Shown here: piece by piece, positions 35,706 to 44,888 of the stretch
Layout: every line of letters starts with the position of its first letter
Position numbering within the stretch: the first letter of the stretch is position 1
Source of the DNA: Clostridium sp. SY8519
GTDB lineage: Bacteria > Bacillota > Clostridia > Lachnospirales > Lachnospiraceae
Reading direction: 5' to 3'
DNA length: 64,000 nt
NCBI RefSeq assembly: GCF_000270305.1
Contig: NC_015737.1
Location: 1,984,501-2,048,500 of the forward strand
Translations under genes and position numbers: made by a program
Notes under the pieces: model-generated
Databases searched by the model: none
Told to the model about the DNA's origin: nothing
Seen by the model: the letters and a program-made list of their open reading frames with translations, nothing else

Positions 35706-36369
35706 ATGAAAAGAAGAAAGCAAAAGAGGATGGAGGCTTTTGTGCTCTCTGTGCTTCTTGCGTCCAGTTTATCTGCTCCGTCGATTGCAATGGCAGCAGA
35801 AGCCCAACGTCGGCCATAACCGCGTCAAAGGCAATGTTTCTTACGTATGGGGAGCCATGCAGGACGCAGAGGGCAGGGATGTCAACGCGAACGGGGATAA
35901 GGCGGATAAGGTAATGCTGACCACGCAATTTACCGAAACAACCCCAAAGAATAATCCAGACAATCCGGACACACCGAGCAACCCGGATACACCGAGCAAC
36001 CCGGATACACCGAGCAACCCGGATACACCGAGCAACCCGGATACACCGAGCAATCCGGACACACCGAGTACCCCGGATACGCCGAGCAATCCGGATACAC
36101 CAGACAATCCGGATACACCAAGCAAGCCGGACACACCAAGTAAGCCGAGCAAGCCGGATACATCGAGCAAGCCGAGTGTAAAGAAGGGTTCGGTTACTCA
36201 CACAAAAACGAATCAGACCACAAAAGCAGTGACGGCAAACAAGATATCTGAAAATCCTCAGACAGGAGATACAAACAATCTGTACACATGGTTCCTTTCC
36301 ATGATTGCTTCTGTTGGAATGTGTGTGGCGGGCATTGTTCATTTAAAAAAGAAGAAAAGCAGTCGATAA
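35706..36369 (+). pseudogene. Frameshifted repeat-rich surface protein with NPQTG anchor
   Basis: A signal peptide frame (MKRRKQKRMEAFVLSVLLAS, ending in SIAMAAEA) starts at 35706 after AAAGGGAGG and stops at 35819. Two frames over, about 35790-36369 encodes VGHNRVKGNVSYVWGAMQDAEGR..., a proline-rich NPDTPS repeat, the wall-sorting motif NPQTGD, a membrane helix and a KKKKSSR tail. Signal and anchor belong together but are out of frame, so a deletion or frameshift has broken the gene. As it stands no wall-anchored product is made unless frame is restored. Confidence 0.75.
35962..36168. repeat. 18-base tandem repeat encoding NPDTPS
   Basis: About eleven copies of AACCCGGATACACCGAGC and close variants; four consecutive copies (35980-36051) are identical at the base level. 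Such stretches slip easily during replication and change the length of the wall-spanning stalk in steps of six residues. Confidence 0.9.
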
Positions 36370-36377
36370 ATATTTGG

Positions 36378-36415
36378 CGGAGAGTGCGACGTAAAATCGT
36401 ACTCTCTGTTTTTTT
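36378..36415 (+). terminator. Rho-independent terminator
   Basis: AGAGAGTGCGA (with one mismatch) pairs with TCGTACTCTCT and is followed by GTTTTTTT. Confidence 0.75.
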
Positions 36416-36477
36416 GCAGAAGATATATTACTTTTCCGGATATGTATTGGTATGTTATATTTAGAAAGGATACCAGT

Positions 36478-36597
36478 ATGGCAAGACAAAGTGTTTTTGA
36501 AATGAAGCTTTCAAAGATTTATTCGCTTCTCATAGCCAAAGCAGTGAAAAAGGGAAGGACGATTGGTTTTATGGACAATTCAGCCGATTGCTGTATA
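36478..36597 (+). pseudogene. DUF2200 N-terminal stub
   Basis: MARQSVFEMKLSKIYSLLIA followed by KAVKKGR is the conserved start of DUF2200 proteins (about 115 residues normally). After about 29 residues the frame runs into DUF3841 sequence and stops. A deletion joined it to the next gene. Confidence 0.7.
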
Positions 36598-37138
36598 TGA
36601 GCAAATTCAGGAAAGTGGAATTTACCGGTGCGATTTTGAAAAATCAATATGGACAGATTTCAGAGACGACTATGACTGGCTTGTTCGGAAAATGAAAATT
36701 AAGATCGGCAGCCCGCCGGAAGGAGTTTCGTACCCGGTATGGGCCTGGTATATGCAAGATGGAGTTCGAAAAAAGCCAGATCTTCGCAGGGAACGATGGC
36801 AGTGCGGAAGGAATGGTGAGCAATTTGCCTGTATGGAAATCGATATTTCTGACGACTGTGTGGTCCTCTCTGATTTCGAAAACTGGAGTGTTATCCTGCT
36901 TCATGGACTTTTGTCTGATTCAGAGGAAGAGTATGAGCGATTAGAGAATGAATACAACGGATTACCGGAAAAGAACAAGAAAGCGTTCGTTGATAAAAAC
37001 TGGGAACGAGTATTTGATCTCACGCCTTTGGACAATGATTGGACACGGAGAGGTGCTACGATACAGGCAACATTCTGGGAACTGCGGAAAGAGAACATCC
37101 GGAAAGTTCGCATTTTTACATCTGGTACTGCGGCTTGA
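36563..37138 (+). CDS. DUF3841 family protein (joined to a DUF2200 stub)
   Basis: The 191-residue frame opens LWTIQPIAVYEQIQESGIY, the family's normal N-terminus, and continues to a full-length end (EENIRKVRIF type). DUF3841 proteins have no known function; they are cytosolic and common in gut Firmicutes. The native start and promoter appear to have been lost to the deletion that fused DUF2200 in front; the initiating GTG/ATG at 36563 or 36571 has only a GGAAGGA-like site inside the stub, so expression is uncertain. Confidence 0.7.
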   Translation: MVLWTIQPIAVYEQIQESGIYRCDFEKSIWTDFRDDYDWLVRKMKIKIGSPPEGVSYPVWAWYMQDGVRKKPDLRRERWQCGRNGEQFACMEIDISDDCVVLSDFENWSVILLHGLLSDSEEEYERLENEYNGLPEKNKKAFVDKNWERVFDLTPLDNDWTRRGATIQATFWELRKENIRKVRIFTSGTAA

Positions 37139-37172
37139 CAGGGCTTTTTGAACAGCAAAGGAATCATAAAAG

Positions 37173-37268
37173 ATGGAATTACAGGATTATCTAAACTATG
37201 TAAACAGCGGGAATACGATTGAAGCCCCTTTGGAGGAGCTGATGTACGTTGAGATACTGACTGTATAA
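37173..37268 (+). pseudogene. Sugar O-acetyltransferase N-terminal stub
   Basis: MELQDYLNYVNSGNTIE matches the extreme N-terminus of maltose/galactoside O-acetyltransferases; after 18 residues the similarity stops and the frame ends. A 31-codon remnant. Confidence 0.55.
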
Positions 37269-37306
37269 TCTGCATTTTTTTGGGGAGAGGAGAACAAGTA
37301 TACATT

Positions 37307-37843
37307 ATGAGCGTCAGGATACAAATCGTTCAAGGTGACATCACAAAAGTGGATGATCTGGAGGCAATCGTGAACGCGGCGAACAACAGCCTCCTTGGAG
37401 GCGGCGGTGTAGACGGCGCCATCCATCGGGCTGCCGGACCGGAACTGCTCGCTGAATGCCGGACACTGCATGGCTGTCAGACAGGCGAGGCAAAGATCAC
37501 GGGAGCATATAAGCTTCCGTGCAAATATGTGATCCATACCGTTGGGCCAATTTGGCATGGCGGGAACGATGGTGAGCCGGAACTTCTGACCAGCGCGTAT
37601 CGGAATTCTCTGCAGTGCGCTGCAGACCATGGAATCAGGACAATTGCGTTTCCGTCTGTTTCGACCGGTGTGTACAGTTATCCATTGGATCAGGCAGCAG
37701 CGATTGCTGTGAGAACAGTAAAGGACTTCTGCGTACAGAACCCGGGCAAACTTGAAATCATAAGGTTTGTTCTCTTTGATCCGAGAACCCTGGCGGCTTA
37801 TAACCGCGCTTTTTCTGAGACGGACTGGGAGAGTTTTGCCTGA
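37307..37843 (+). CDS. Macrodomain ADP-ribose hydrolase, second YmdB-like copy
   Basis: The 178-residue protein repeats the macrodomain signature ([52 protein letters not shown]). It is a close paralogue of the gene at 12724, sharing long blocks such as [11 protein letters not shown] and ELLAECRTL. The ATG at 37307 is chosen; GGGGAGAGGAG lies 12 bases upstream, and a TTG at 37280 is an alternative. It is the only complete gene between several stubs. Confidence 0.92.
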   Translation: MSVRIQIVQGDITKVDDLEAIVNAANNSLLGGGGVDGAIHRAAGPELLAECRTLHGCQTGEAKITGAYKLPCKYVIHTVGPIWHGGNDGEPELLTSAYRNSLQCAADHGIRTIAFPSVSTGVYSYPLDQAAAIAVRTVKDFCVQNPGKLEIIRFVLFDPRTLAAYNRAFSETDWESFA

Positions 37844-37886
37844 GGGAAAAGATAACGATTGGAAATTATTTCGGAGGAGATAACCT

Positions 37887-38097
37887 ATGATTACTGAACT
37901 GGAAGCGAAGAGAATAGAGAAAGAATTTGATGCGGTGGACATGGATGCCAACTGCAATTCGAGGGAATCTGGCCGAAGGTTTTCTGCGGCATGGAACCAC
38001 TTATGGTCCGTTATGGAAAGAGAAAAAAATTTATCCGAATGATCCGTGTCCATGCGGGTCCGGAAAGAAATATAAGAAATGCTGCGGGAAGAACTAA
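37887..38097 (+). pseudogene. SEC-C metal-binding protein remnant
   Basis: An ATG at 37887 after GGAGGAG begins [18 protein letters not shown], then the frame shifts near 37950. In the other frame [18 protein letters not shown] leads into [16 protein letters not shown], a classic SEC-C zinc motif, and stops at 38097. One or two base changes separate the parts, so it was recently a short SEC-C protein. Confidence 0.6.
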
Positions 38098-38168
38098 TCT
38101 TTTCTTTTATGCAGAACAGAGGGATCAGTTAACAAAACAGGGTCGAGAACCATTAACGGAGGTAAAGG

Positions 38169-38387
38169 ATGAGATCACACAAATACTGGTCATTGGGAGC
38201 ATTTGCCTGTATGATGATGGCGATGCTTTCCGGATATCGCAGAAAGAAAGAGAAGAATGGACATCATTTCTGGGCAATCAGCTCCTGCATCTGTATGGTC
38301 CTGGCGATTTACAGTGGACATCAGTTGATCATACAGAAGAAAAAACCGGCAGCGGAAATGGAAGAGCCGAGTGAGAATGGAAAGTAG
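38169..38387 (+). CDS. Small two-helix membrane protein (DUF6219-like)
   Basis: A 72-residue protein with two hydrophobic stretches (YWSLGAFACMMMAMLSGY and HHFWAISSCICMVLAIYSG), resembling the DUF6219 family of small membrane proteins. GGAGG precedes it by six bases. It overlaps the next frame slightly. Function unknown. Confidence 0.65.
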   Translation: MRSHKYWSLGAFACMMMAMLSGYRRKKEKNGHHFWAISSCICMVLAIYSGHQLIIQKKKPAAEMEEPSENGK

Positions 38388-38772
38388 AAACTGGAAAAAA
38401 ATTCGGATAATAGAAAGTATCCTGTTTTCTGCCGGCTGGATATCCATCCTTCTGGCAGGAGCAGATTTTCCCCCGCCAAGGGGATTTTACCGGCTGGTGA
38501 TTCTCGTCATCCTGCTGGATTTTGTGCAGAATCTTTATCTGCGCTGGCTTTGCAAAAACCTGATAACGAGGAGAACATTTCTTTTGAATGAACTTTTGTT
38601 TCTTGCAGCCGGGGTTGTTGTCGCAGTTTTATTTGTTCTGTGCAATGGCGGATTTCAGAAAGAATCAGGGATATGGATAGGAATCATCGCGGCGGTGAGC
38701 GTGGTCTATGGAACGGCCTTCTGGATCATTCACCGCCTTCTTGCAGCAAAAATCAGAAAAAGTGATGTCTGA
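38377..38772 (+). CDS. Four-helix membrane protein, unknown
   Basis: A 131-residue protein with four predicted membrane helices (about 12-30, 38-55, 68-88 and 98-120). I do not recognise the family. It overlaps the preceding small gene by 11 bases, suggesting a two-gene operon; a long hairpin follows immediately after the stop. Confidence 0.6.
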   Translation: MESRNWKKIRIIESILFSAGWISILLAGADFPPPRGFYRLVILVILLDFVQNLYLRWLCKNLITRRTFLLNELLFLAAGVVVAVLFVLCNGGFQKESGIWIGIIAAVSVVYGTAFWIIHRLLAAKIRKSDV

Positions 38773-38774
38773 AG

Positions 38775-38813
38775 CGGCGCCATTTGCGGATCTATGATCC
38801 GCGAATGGCGCCG
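38775..38813 (+). terminator. Long hairpin, probable terminator
   Basis: CGGCGCCATT-GCGGATC pairs with GATCCGC-AATGGCGCCG over a 3-base loop: 17 pairs with one bulge. It lacks a T-run, so it may instead protect the 3' end or act with Rho. Confidence 0.6.
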
Positions 38814-39122
38814 TTACCGTGAACAGCAAAAAATGAAAGGAATAAAAACAGTTTATTTCTATAAAGGCAGCAGGCTGACCGGTGACAGCAGCAGAAAAAG
38901 AATCGGACCGCAGAAGAGAATGAAAAGCCTGGAATAGAGCATAAGATTTTTAGGGTCGGAAAAAATACAATGGAAACGTTACAAAAGGTAGACATTAATT
39001 CACAGGAGATTTGTTTAGAAAATAGTGCGTATTTTCGAAAATTGTATTATTAATTGTATTTTAACATTCCTGGTTTTTAATATCTACTTTTTTTGATGTT
39101 CTCTACGAAAGAGGTTGCAGCT
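38814..39122. promoter_or_regulatory. AT-rich leader of the pilus operon
   Basis: No gene. The last 130 bases are strongly AT-rich, with ATTTTCGAAAAT (palindrome) and TTGTATTATTAATTGTAT, a region that could hold the pilus promoter and its regulation. A GAAAGAGG ribosome site stands at 39107-39114. Confidence 0.45.
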
Positions 39123-42100
39123 ATGAAACGTTCTAAGCATGAGAAGAAAAAATCCAATCATAAAACAGAAAAAAAACGTGGTCAACGGTCAGGAGTCAGA
39201 ATCTTGCGTACGATCGGCGCACTGGTCATCATAGTCTGCATGCTGGTGGGATTTGTGCCGGTATCGGGAGCTGCTCCGAAGACAGAAGCAGAATATGTGC
39301 AGGGAACTGGGTACGAGACTGCACAGTCGAAAGACAGGACAGAGAAAACAGACGCTACGGATGGGGAAAAAGCGTCGGAACGTGTGTCCGCATCGGAAAA
39401 ACAGCAGGAGTCTGCATCTGCCTCCACGGCGGAAAAACAGGAGAATTCTGGGGCCGCATCTTCAGCGGGCAATCAGCAGAGTTCCGAGTCCGCATCTTCA
39501 GAGGAAAAACAGGAGAAATCTGAGTCTGCGAAAGAGACGGAACAGAAGCAGGGAACAGAGACGCTTCCTTCCGGGGAAAAACAGTCCGGAAGCGATATGA
39601 AGTCTGACAGCCAGATGGAAGCAGAGGATAAAAGTATAGAGAAAAACAGTGTTTCCGCACTTCCCAGAAAACTGCAGGCCAACGGCTGGGTGCAGGTATG
39701 GTTTGATGGTACGGATGGAATGGGCACCGGCGAGGATGGCCAGGATACCAGGCAAAGTCTTTATACAGGTGCAACAAATGTAAGAAGGAATGTTGCGCAG
39801 GGAAGCACGATAACACTTCCCACTACTGCAGGTTCCAATAGCAAGTATACCTTGAAGGGCTGGTATGATATTGTCAACGGAAAATACTACCAGCCGGGAG
39901 CGACGGTAAGAATTAACGACAATACGGTGTTTTACGCGGAGTGGGTCCTGAAAAACTATAATCTCGGACCTTCGGCAGCTGTCGTAGCCAATCAGCCGGA
40001 TATCAGCAGCTTTGTCAAAACAGACGTATTTGACTATAACGAGATTTTCAATATCAAGCATGGCGCAGTGCTTGACGGTTCGCTATTTCCAAATGGAAAC
40101 CGCATGCATCAGAGCAGCGGATGGCCACGGCGATGGATTAGTGAAACATGGAAGGACTCGGGGGACCTGTCAAAGGGTTCGGATTTCCTGTTTACCAACT
40201 GGTTCTACCATAAGGCTTATCCGCCGCAGTGGCTTGGATTTCCCCAGGATGCAAAGCATTATAGGAATACTTATGCAGGGGATTCCCTAACGAAAGGGAT
40301 TGTTAATAAGCGTTCCGACGCGCTGATGACAGATCTGTTTGGCACATCCGATGCGCCCGGAAAAGTGTCCCTGGGAGAAGGAAACTGGCTGTACCAGTAT
40401 GATAATAATAAAAACTCAGAGCACTATGGCTACTACTATTACAACAGCGACAACAATGCAGCGGATTACAATCGGGAGAAAGGACGTTTTTATGTTTATC
40501 AGAACTCCCAGAAGATTGTAGGCGATAACGGCCTGGATGATGGCCAGTCGCATACATCTTTTATGCCTTTTGAAGCAGGAACCGGTGATATTAAGAAGGG
40601 AACGGGACAGACAAACTTCTGGTTTGGAATGCACAGCACCATTGATTTCTATCTTCCGGATGATTCCGGATCCGGCGGCAATAAGGCATTGGGAAATCAT
40701 GACATGCAGTTTGAGTTTAGCGGGGACGATGATGTCTGGGTCTTTGTGGATGATCAGCTGGTGCTGGATCTGGGCGGCATTCACGGAACCAGAAAGGGAT
40801 CGATCAATTTTTCAACCGGGAAAGTAACAGTGAGCGGTGATGATGGCTCGATGACGCAGATGCCTGCGATTCAGGCGGGGGACCACAAATTACATTTTTA
40901 CTATCTTGAACGGGGATCCTCCTGGTCAAATGCATCGATCTATTTCAATATCGCACCGCGCTATGGGCTGACGATAGCGAAAAAAGACAAAGATACGCAA
41001 GCGAAACTCCGGGACGCACAGTTTTCTTTTTACATCGACAAAAACTGTACCATTCCAGCCAGACTCTGGAAGAGTGAGAAGAACAGTCAGGCGGATGCAG
41101 CTTCTAATACGTTTACATCTGATGAAAACGGAATCCTTTCCTGCTATGGCCTCAGACCGGGCGTTATCTATTACATCAAGGAGACGGGTGCACCGGCAGG
41201 CTATCCCTCTGTCGCGGATAAAACATTTGTATTGGATCTGGATAAAGACGGAAAAGTGACGCTGACCAATGATGGAGACGGTCTGGCAGAACTGGAGGAC
41301 GGCGGGGGAACTGACCGACGGATTCTGCTGAATATCAGCAATAAGAAGCCGAAAGGAACCAGTATCAAAGCCGTGAAAAAATGGCGAAAAAAAGACGGAG
41401 GCGCATTAACGGAAGACCTTCCGAAAGGAGTGACCGTCCGGCTTTACCGCAAGGCTTATGACGCAGGAGCAGTGGAGCCGGACGATCCGGGAGATGAAAC
41501 CGAATATACGGTGAAGGTTCTCACCCAGTATTTTGGATCGGATACGCATGGGTCAAACACAGACAATGCCCCGATTCAAACAGGAGATCTGACAGAAAGC
41601 ATAAAGGTGAAAAACGGCGGTCAGGTCAAACTGACACTGAACGCGCATCCTGACAGCGATTTTGGAACCGCCATTTATGCGGTGACTGCAAACGGAAACA
41701 CCATTTCCGCGGATGCGGGAAGTGCGACGAAATACACTAGCCGCAATATGCAGATTGCCGGAAACTGGGGATCCTACCCGCCCCAGAACGGAACATATAC
41801 TATTGGCCCGGTGACGAAAGATACAACGGTTGTCATTACGCTGATCGGATATCTGAATTACACGCAGACCGGAAATACCGGATCTGTGAAACAGACCCTG
41901 GATATCAGTTCGAAGGTTTCGGAGGGAAGCGGATCCGGCAGTTCGGGCAGCGGACAGGGATCCGGCTCCCAGCAGACTGTGATTCCGGCGGAAAAGCCGA
42001 AGGATGCAGAACGGGCGAAATACAGCGACGGAAGCACGGTAGAAGATTTTGTCCTGTCTCCGGCCAATGGATGGGGCGAGAATTGGGATGGATGGAAGAA

Positions 42101-43034
42101 CCTTCCGACACAGGATCAGGCAGGAAAGCATTACTATTATTACGTTTCGGAGGAAACGGAGCTTCCGGGCTTTACCGCATCCTATTCCGGAAATGCAGCT
42201 ACAGACGGCACCGTGACCATAAAGAATGTCCGCAGGGAAGTGGACATTCCGGTGGCAAAGGTATGGTCTGACGGCAGCGATCAGCATACCGTGGACAGTG
42301 TGGAAGTCCATTTGCTGGCAGATGGAAATGATACGGGCAAAACACTGGTGCTGAATCAATCGAACGGATGGAAAGCTGCCTTTGCCGGACTGCCTGAGAT
42401 CGGCAGCGATGGCAAGGCCATCACTTATACGGTGCAGGAAACAGAGAAAAAGGGATATACGGCATCGGTGACCGGTTCGCCGGCCGCCGGATTTACCATT
42501 ACCAATACCCGCATGGTATCCCTTGCGTTTCAGAAAGTTGACGCGACCGGCGGAAGGGAGCTGAAAAACGCGGAGTTTTCCCTGTTCCGGGACCATCAGG
42601 CAGCGCAGGCGGTGTCTGCCTACACGAATGAAGCGATGACAGGGGATGTGACGACAGCGTTTGTGTCCGGATCGGATGGAATGGTTCATATTTACGGACT
42701 TACTGCTGGAAATTATTACATGAAAGAAACCAGGGCGCCAGGCGGTTATACAAGGATTGGCACGCTGATAAAAATTACGCTGGATCAGACAGGTAACATT
42801 TCTTCTGCGTCCGAAGTAAGTGTGGATAAAGAAGGAAAAGAAACAATCGTATCCGGAAATACTTATGTGGATTTTAACAGGGATACCCAGAGCCTTAAGA
42901 TTAAAAACTATCCGGTGTCAAAACTGCCGGCAACCGGCGGAAAGGGAATTTTTCTCAGTATCCTCATCGGAGTATGCGGGTTGGGTACAGCAGTTTTTCT
43001 ACTGCTGACAAATAAAAGAAAGTGCCGGAACTGA
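39123..43034 (+). CDS. Pilus tip adhesin: fibro-slime and Cna-B/SpaA domains, LPATG anchor
   Basis: A 1,303-residue secreted protein. Order: basic N-terminus and hydrophobic signal (about 22-48); a Ser/Glu/Lys-rich low-complexity linker (60-170); an InlB-like repeat (LKGWYDIVNGKYY); a fibro-slime/PA14-like adhesin domain with FSGDDDVWVFVDDQLVLDLG near residue 540; a SpaA-type domain with an E-box ending YYIKETGAPAGY; two or more Cna-B domains (SIKAVKKWRKKDGG, VPVAKVWSDGS-like); a last SpaA-type domain; then LPATGG, a membrane helix and KRKCRN. Intramolecular isopeptide bonds are likely in the SpaA/Cna-B domains. First gene of a four-gene sortase-pilus operon, so probably the tip adhesin. Confidence 0.9.
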   Translation: MKRSKHEKKKSNHKTEKKRGQRSGVRILRTIGALVIIVCMLVGFVPVSGAAPKTEAEYVQGTGYETAQSKDRTEKTDATDGEKASERVSASEKQQESASASTAEKQENSGAASSAGNQQSSESASSEEKQEKSESAKETEQKQGTETLPSGEKQSGSDMKSDSQMEAEDKSIEKNSVSALPRKLQANGWVQVWFDGTDGMGTGEDGQDTRQSLYTGATNVRRNVAQGSTITLPTTAGSNSKYTLKGWYDIVNGKYYQPGATVRINDNTVFYAEWVLKNYNLGPSAAVVANQPDISSFVKTDVFDYNEIFNIKHGAVLDGSLFPNGNRMHQSSGWPRRWISETWKDSGDLSKGSDFLFTNWFYHKAYPPQWLGFPQDAKHYRNTYAGDSLTKGIVNKRSDALMTDLFGTSDAPGKVSLGEGNWLYQYDNNKNSEHYGYYYYNSDNNAADYNREKGRFYVYQNSQKIVGDNGLDDGQSHTSFMPFEAGTGDIKKGTGQTNFWFGMHSTIDFYLPDDSGSGGNKALGNHDMQFEFSGDDDVWVFVDDQLVLDLGGIHGTRKGSINFSTGKVTVSGDDGSMTQMPAIQAGDHKLHFYYLERGSSWSNASIYFNIAPRYGLTIAKKDKDTQAKLRDAQFSFYIDKNCTIPARLWKSEKNSQADAASNTFTSDENGILSCYGLRPGVIYYIKETGAPAGYPSVADKTFVLDLDKDGKVTLTNDGDGLAELEDGGGTDRRILLNISNKKPKGTSIKAVKKWRKKDGGALTEDLPKGVTVRLYRKAYDAGAVEPDDPGDETEYTVKVLTQYFGSDTHGSNTDNAPIQTGDLTESIKVKNGGQVKLTLNAHPDSDFGTAIYAVTANGNTISADAGSATKYTSRNMQIAGNWGSYPPQNGTYTIGPVTKDTTVVITLIGYLNYTQTGNTGSVKQTLDISSKVSEGSGSGSSGSGQGSGSQQTVIPAEKPKDAERAKYSDGSTVEDFVLSPANGWGENWDGWKNLPTQDQAGKHYYYYVSEETELPGFTASYSGNAATDGTVTIKNVRREVDIPVAKVWSDGSDQHTVDSVEVHLLADGNDTGKTLVLNQSNGWKAAFAGLPEIGSDGKAITYTVQETEKKGYTASVTGSPAAGFTITNTRMVSLAFQKVDATGGRELKNAEFSLFRDHQAAQAVSAYTNEAMTGDVTTAFVSGSDGMVHIYGLTAGNYYMKETRAPGGYTRIGTLIKITLDQTGNISSASEVSVDKEGKETIVSGNTYVDFNRDTQSLKIKNYPVSKLPATGGKGIFLSILIGVCGLGTAVFLLLTNKRKCRN

Positions 43035-43116
43035 CGGGCTTTCAGACTGACTGAATTTGAACGGTTCCTGCCGGGCAAATAAATCACTTTACTACTTTTT
43101 AATGGGAGGGAAAATT

Positions 43117-44724
43117 ATGTTGTTACAGAGAGGACGAACGAGCAGACGACAGAATCGCCATAAAATTGCGGCGCTTGCGCTTGCCGGAATGATGATGGTT
43201 TCTTTCGTCACAGCAGGAGCGACGACAGCCAGGGCGGATACGGCGGCTGGGACGAAAGCAGCGATTACCGTTACGAATATCGACGCGGCGGATAACGCAG
43301 CATTAAAGGCCTACAAGATTGTAGGAAAGGACGCGAATGGAAACTGGAGTCCGGTGATTGCGGGAAGCATTGCGGATGTTACAAAGCCGACGGCAGCCGA
43401 AATTACTGCGCTGGCTGGCAAGACTGATCAATTAGGAACCGGGATCGAGCTGACGACCATGGATCACAAGACTTATTCGAAAGGGGATCTGGATTTTGGT
43501 ACCTATCTGGTCCTGGTAGAACAAAATGACGGAGTGAAAAATATCTATAACCCGATGATCGTAAGTATCAATGATGATAAGGGAAACGCGCAGGCGGGAA
43601 GCGTAGATGCAGCAGGAAACTTTATTACCACGGACGGTACGACAGCATTTGCCAAAAAATCCCCGGTTGATATTACGAAAAAGGTAACAAATTCGGATCA
43701 GGACAATGAAAAGGGAAGTACCCTGACCGGTACCGGAACGACAGATGCGAGCCACGAAAGCGGTGCAGCGGTGACGGAAGCAAATTTTCAGATCGATACC
43801 ACGGTTCCGTACTATTCTGACGCTTATACAACTGTTACCTTCGATGTCAGCGATACCGTGAGTGAAGGCCTCGACGCGCCGGAAGACATCAAGGTAAGTG
43901 TCGGAGGAACGGAAGTAGCGGCTTCTGCCGATAAATATACGCTTACACAGAACGGGAAATCTTTTAAGGTTTCCTTTGCCAGTGCATACATCAAAGCAAA
44001 TCCGGATCAGAAAGTAACAGTTACTTATAAATCCAAACTGAACGAAAAAGCCACCAGCGGTTTTGATGCCAACACGAACAAGGCAACATTAAGGTATTCC
44101 AATAAGCCGGGTACCGACACAAAGACAAAGGAAGATAAAACCTATCATTATACCTTTGACATTGACGGAAATGTATTTGGCACTATGAAAGGGGAAGAAA
44201 TCCGCAAAGTGGGTGTTGATGCGGTAAGTGGTGAGACCATCATTGAGAGAAAAGAAAATTCCTCAAATTCGCCTTTGGCGAATGCCGTGTTCCAGCTTAA
44301 GAAAGGTGATACAGTGATCGCTGAAGCTGCGACAGACGCGAAAGGTCTGATGAAATTTACCCAGCTGCAGGCAGGGGAGTACACACTCGTAGAGAAAACA
44401 GCTCCGGCCGGTTACGCCAAGGACAGCCGTGAGATTCCGGTTAAAATTGCGGCAAATCTGAATGATGACGGAACTCTTAAAGATTATTCGGTAACAATCA
44501 ATAACCAGCTGACAACAACTTATACTGCTAATTATGAAGGAACAGAAGTAAAAAGTGTGGACCAGACAGGCAAGCAGGCGGATTTTGTCGATTACAAACT
44601 GGGCCAGCTTCCGTCTACCGGCGGATGGGGAACCAGGATGCTCACCATCTTCAGCATTTCCGCAATTGCACTGGCATCCGTATTGGTTGTGACGAACCGC
44701 AGAAAAAAAGGTAATATCCGATAA
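43117..44724 (+). CDS. Major pilin (SpaH/EbpB-like), LPSTG anchor
   Basis: A 535-residue pilin: signal peptide ending in TARA near residue 40; N-terminal domain (AALKAYKIVGKDANGNW, IYNPMIVSI); middle isopeptide domain; C-terminal SpaA domain with E-box YTLVEKTAPAGYA; sorting signal LPSTGGWGTRM, helix and NRRKKGNIR. It has the layout of class C sortase backbones polymerised through a pilin Lys (candidate KKSPVDITKKV near residue 190). The start at 43117 follows GGGAGGG. Its 83-base spacing from the adhesin gene suggests one operon. Confidence 0.92.
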   Translation: MLLQRGRTSRRQNRHKIAALALAGMMMVSFVTAGATTARADTAAGTKAAITVTNIDAADNAALKAYKIVGKDANGNWSPVIAGSIADVTKPTAAEITALAGKTDQLGTGIELTTMDHKTYSKGDLDFGTYLVLVEQNDGVKNIYNPMIVSINDDKGNAQAGSVDAAGNFITTDGTTAFAKKSPVDITKKVTNSDQDNEKGSTLTGTGTTDASHESGAAVTEANFQIDTTVPYYSDAYTTVTFDVSDTVSEGLDAPEDIKVSVGGTEVAASADKYTLTQNGKSFKVSFASAYIKANPDQKVTVTYKSKLNEKATSGFDANTNKATLRYSNKPGTDTKTKEDKTYHYTFDIDGNVFGTMKGEEIRKVGVDAVSGETIIERKENSSNSPLANAVFQLKKGDTVIAEAATDAKGLMKFTQLQAGEYTLVEKTAPAGYAKDSREIPVKIAANLNDDGTLKDYSVTINNQLTTTYTANYEGTEVKSVDQTGKQADFVDYKLGQLPSTGGWGTRMLTIFSISAIALASVLVVTNRRKKGNIR

Positions 44725-44795
44725 AAGGGAGCAGGCACACAGTATAGGGACTGATGTGCGGCATAAGGCACAGCAGGTGCCGGCATCGCCGGGGA

Positions 44796-44821
44796 CGTGG
44801 TTCCTGAAATACGGAACCACG
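44796..44821 (+). promoter_or_regulatory. Intercistronic hairpin between pilin and sortase
   Basis: CGTGGTTCC pairs perfectly with GGAACCACG over an 8-base loop. It has no T-run, and likely stabilises the pilin mRNA or attenuates readthrough so that the pilin outnumbers the sortase. Confidence 0.6.
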
Positions 44822-44888
44822 CCTGCTTTGTCAGGCATCTGAGGCGTTCCGGTATGGCGGAAATTGCGGCAGATGTGCAGAAATCATT

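Noticed and set aside
35962..36168. Possible CRISPR array
   Set aside because: Units are only 18 bases, directly tandem without spacers, and keep an NPDTPS reading frame.
35704..36342. Minus-strand Arg/Cys-rich frame in the NPDTPS repeat
   Set aside because: It mirrors the tandem repeat; repeated residues come from the 18-base unit, not from a real protein.
41553..42689. A 378-residue minus-strand frame in the pilus adhesin gene
   Set aside because: Shadow of the adhesin's Cna-B domains, without ribosome site.
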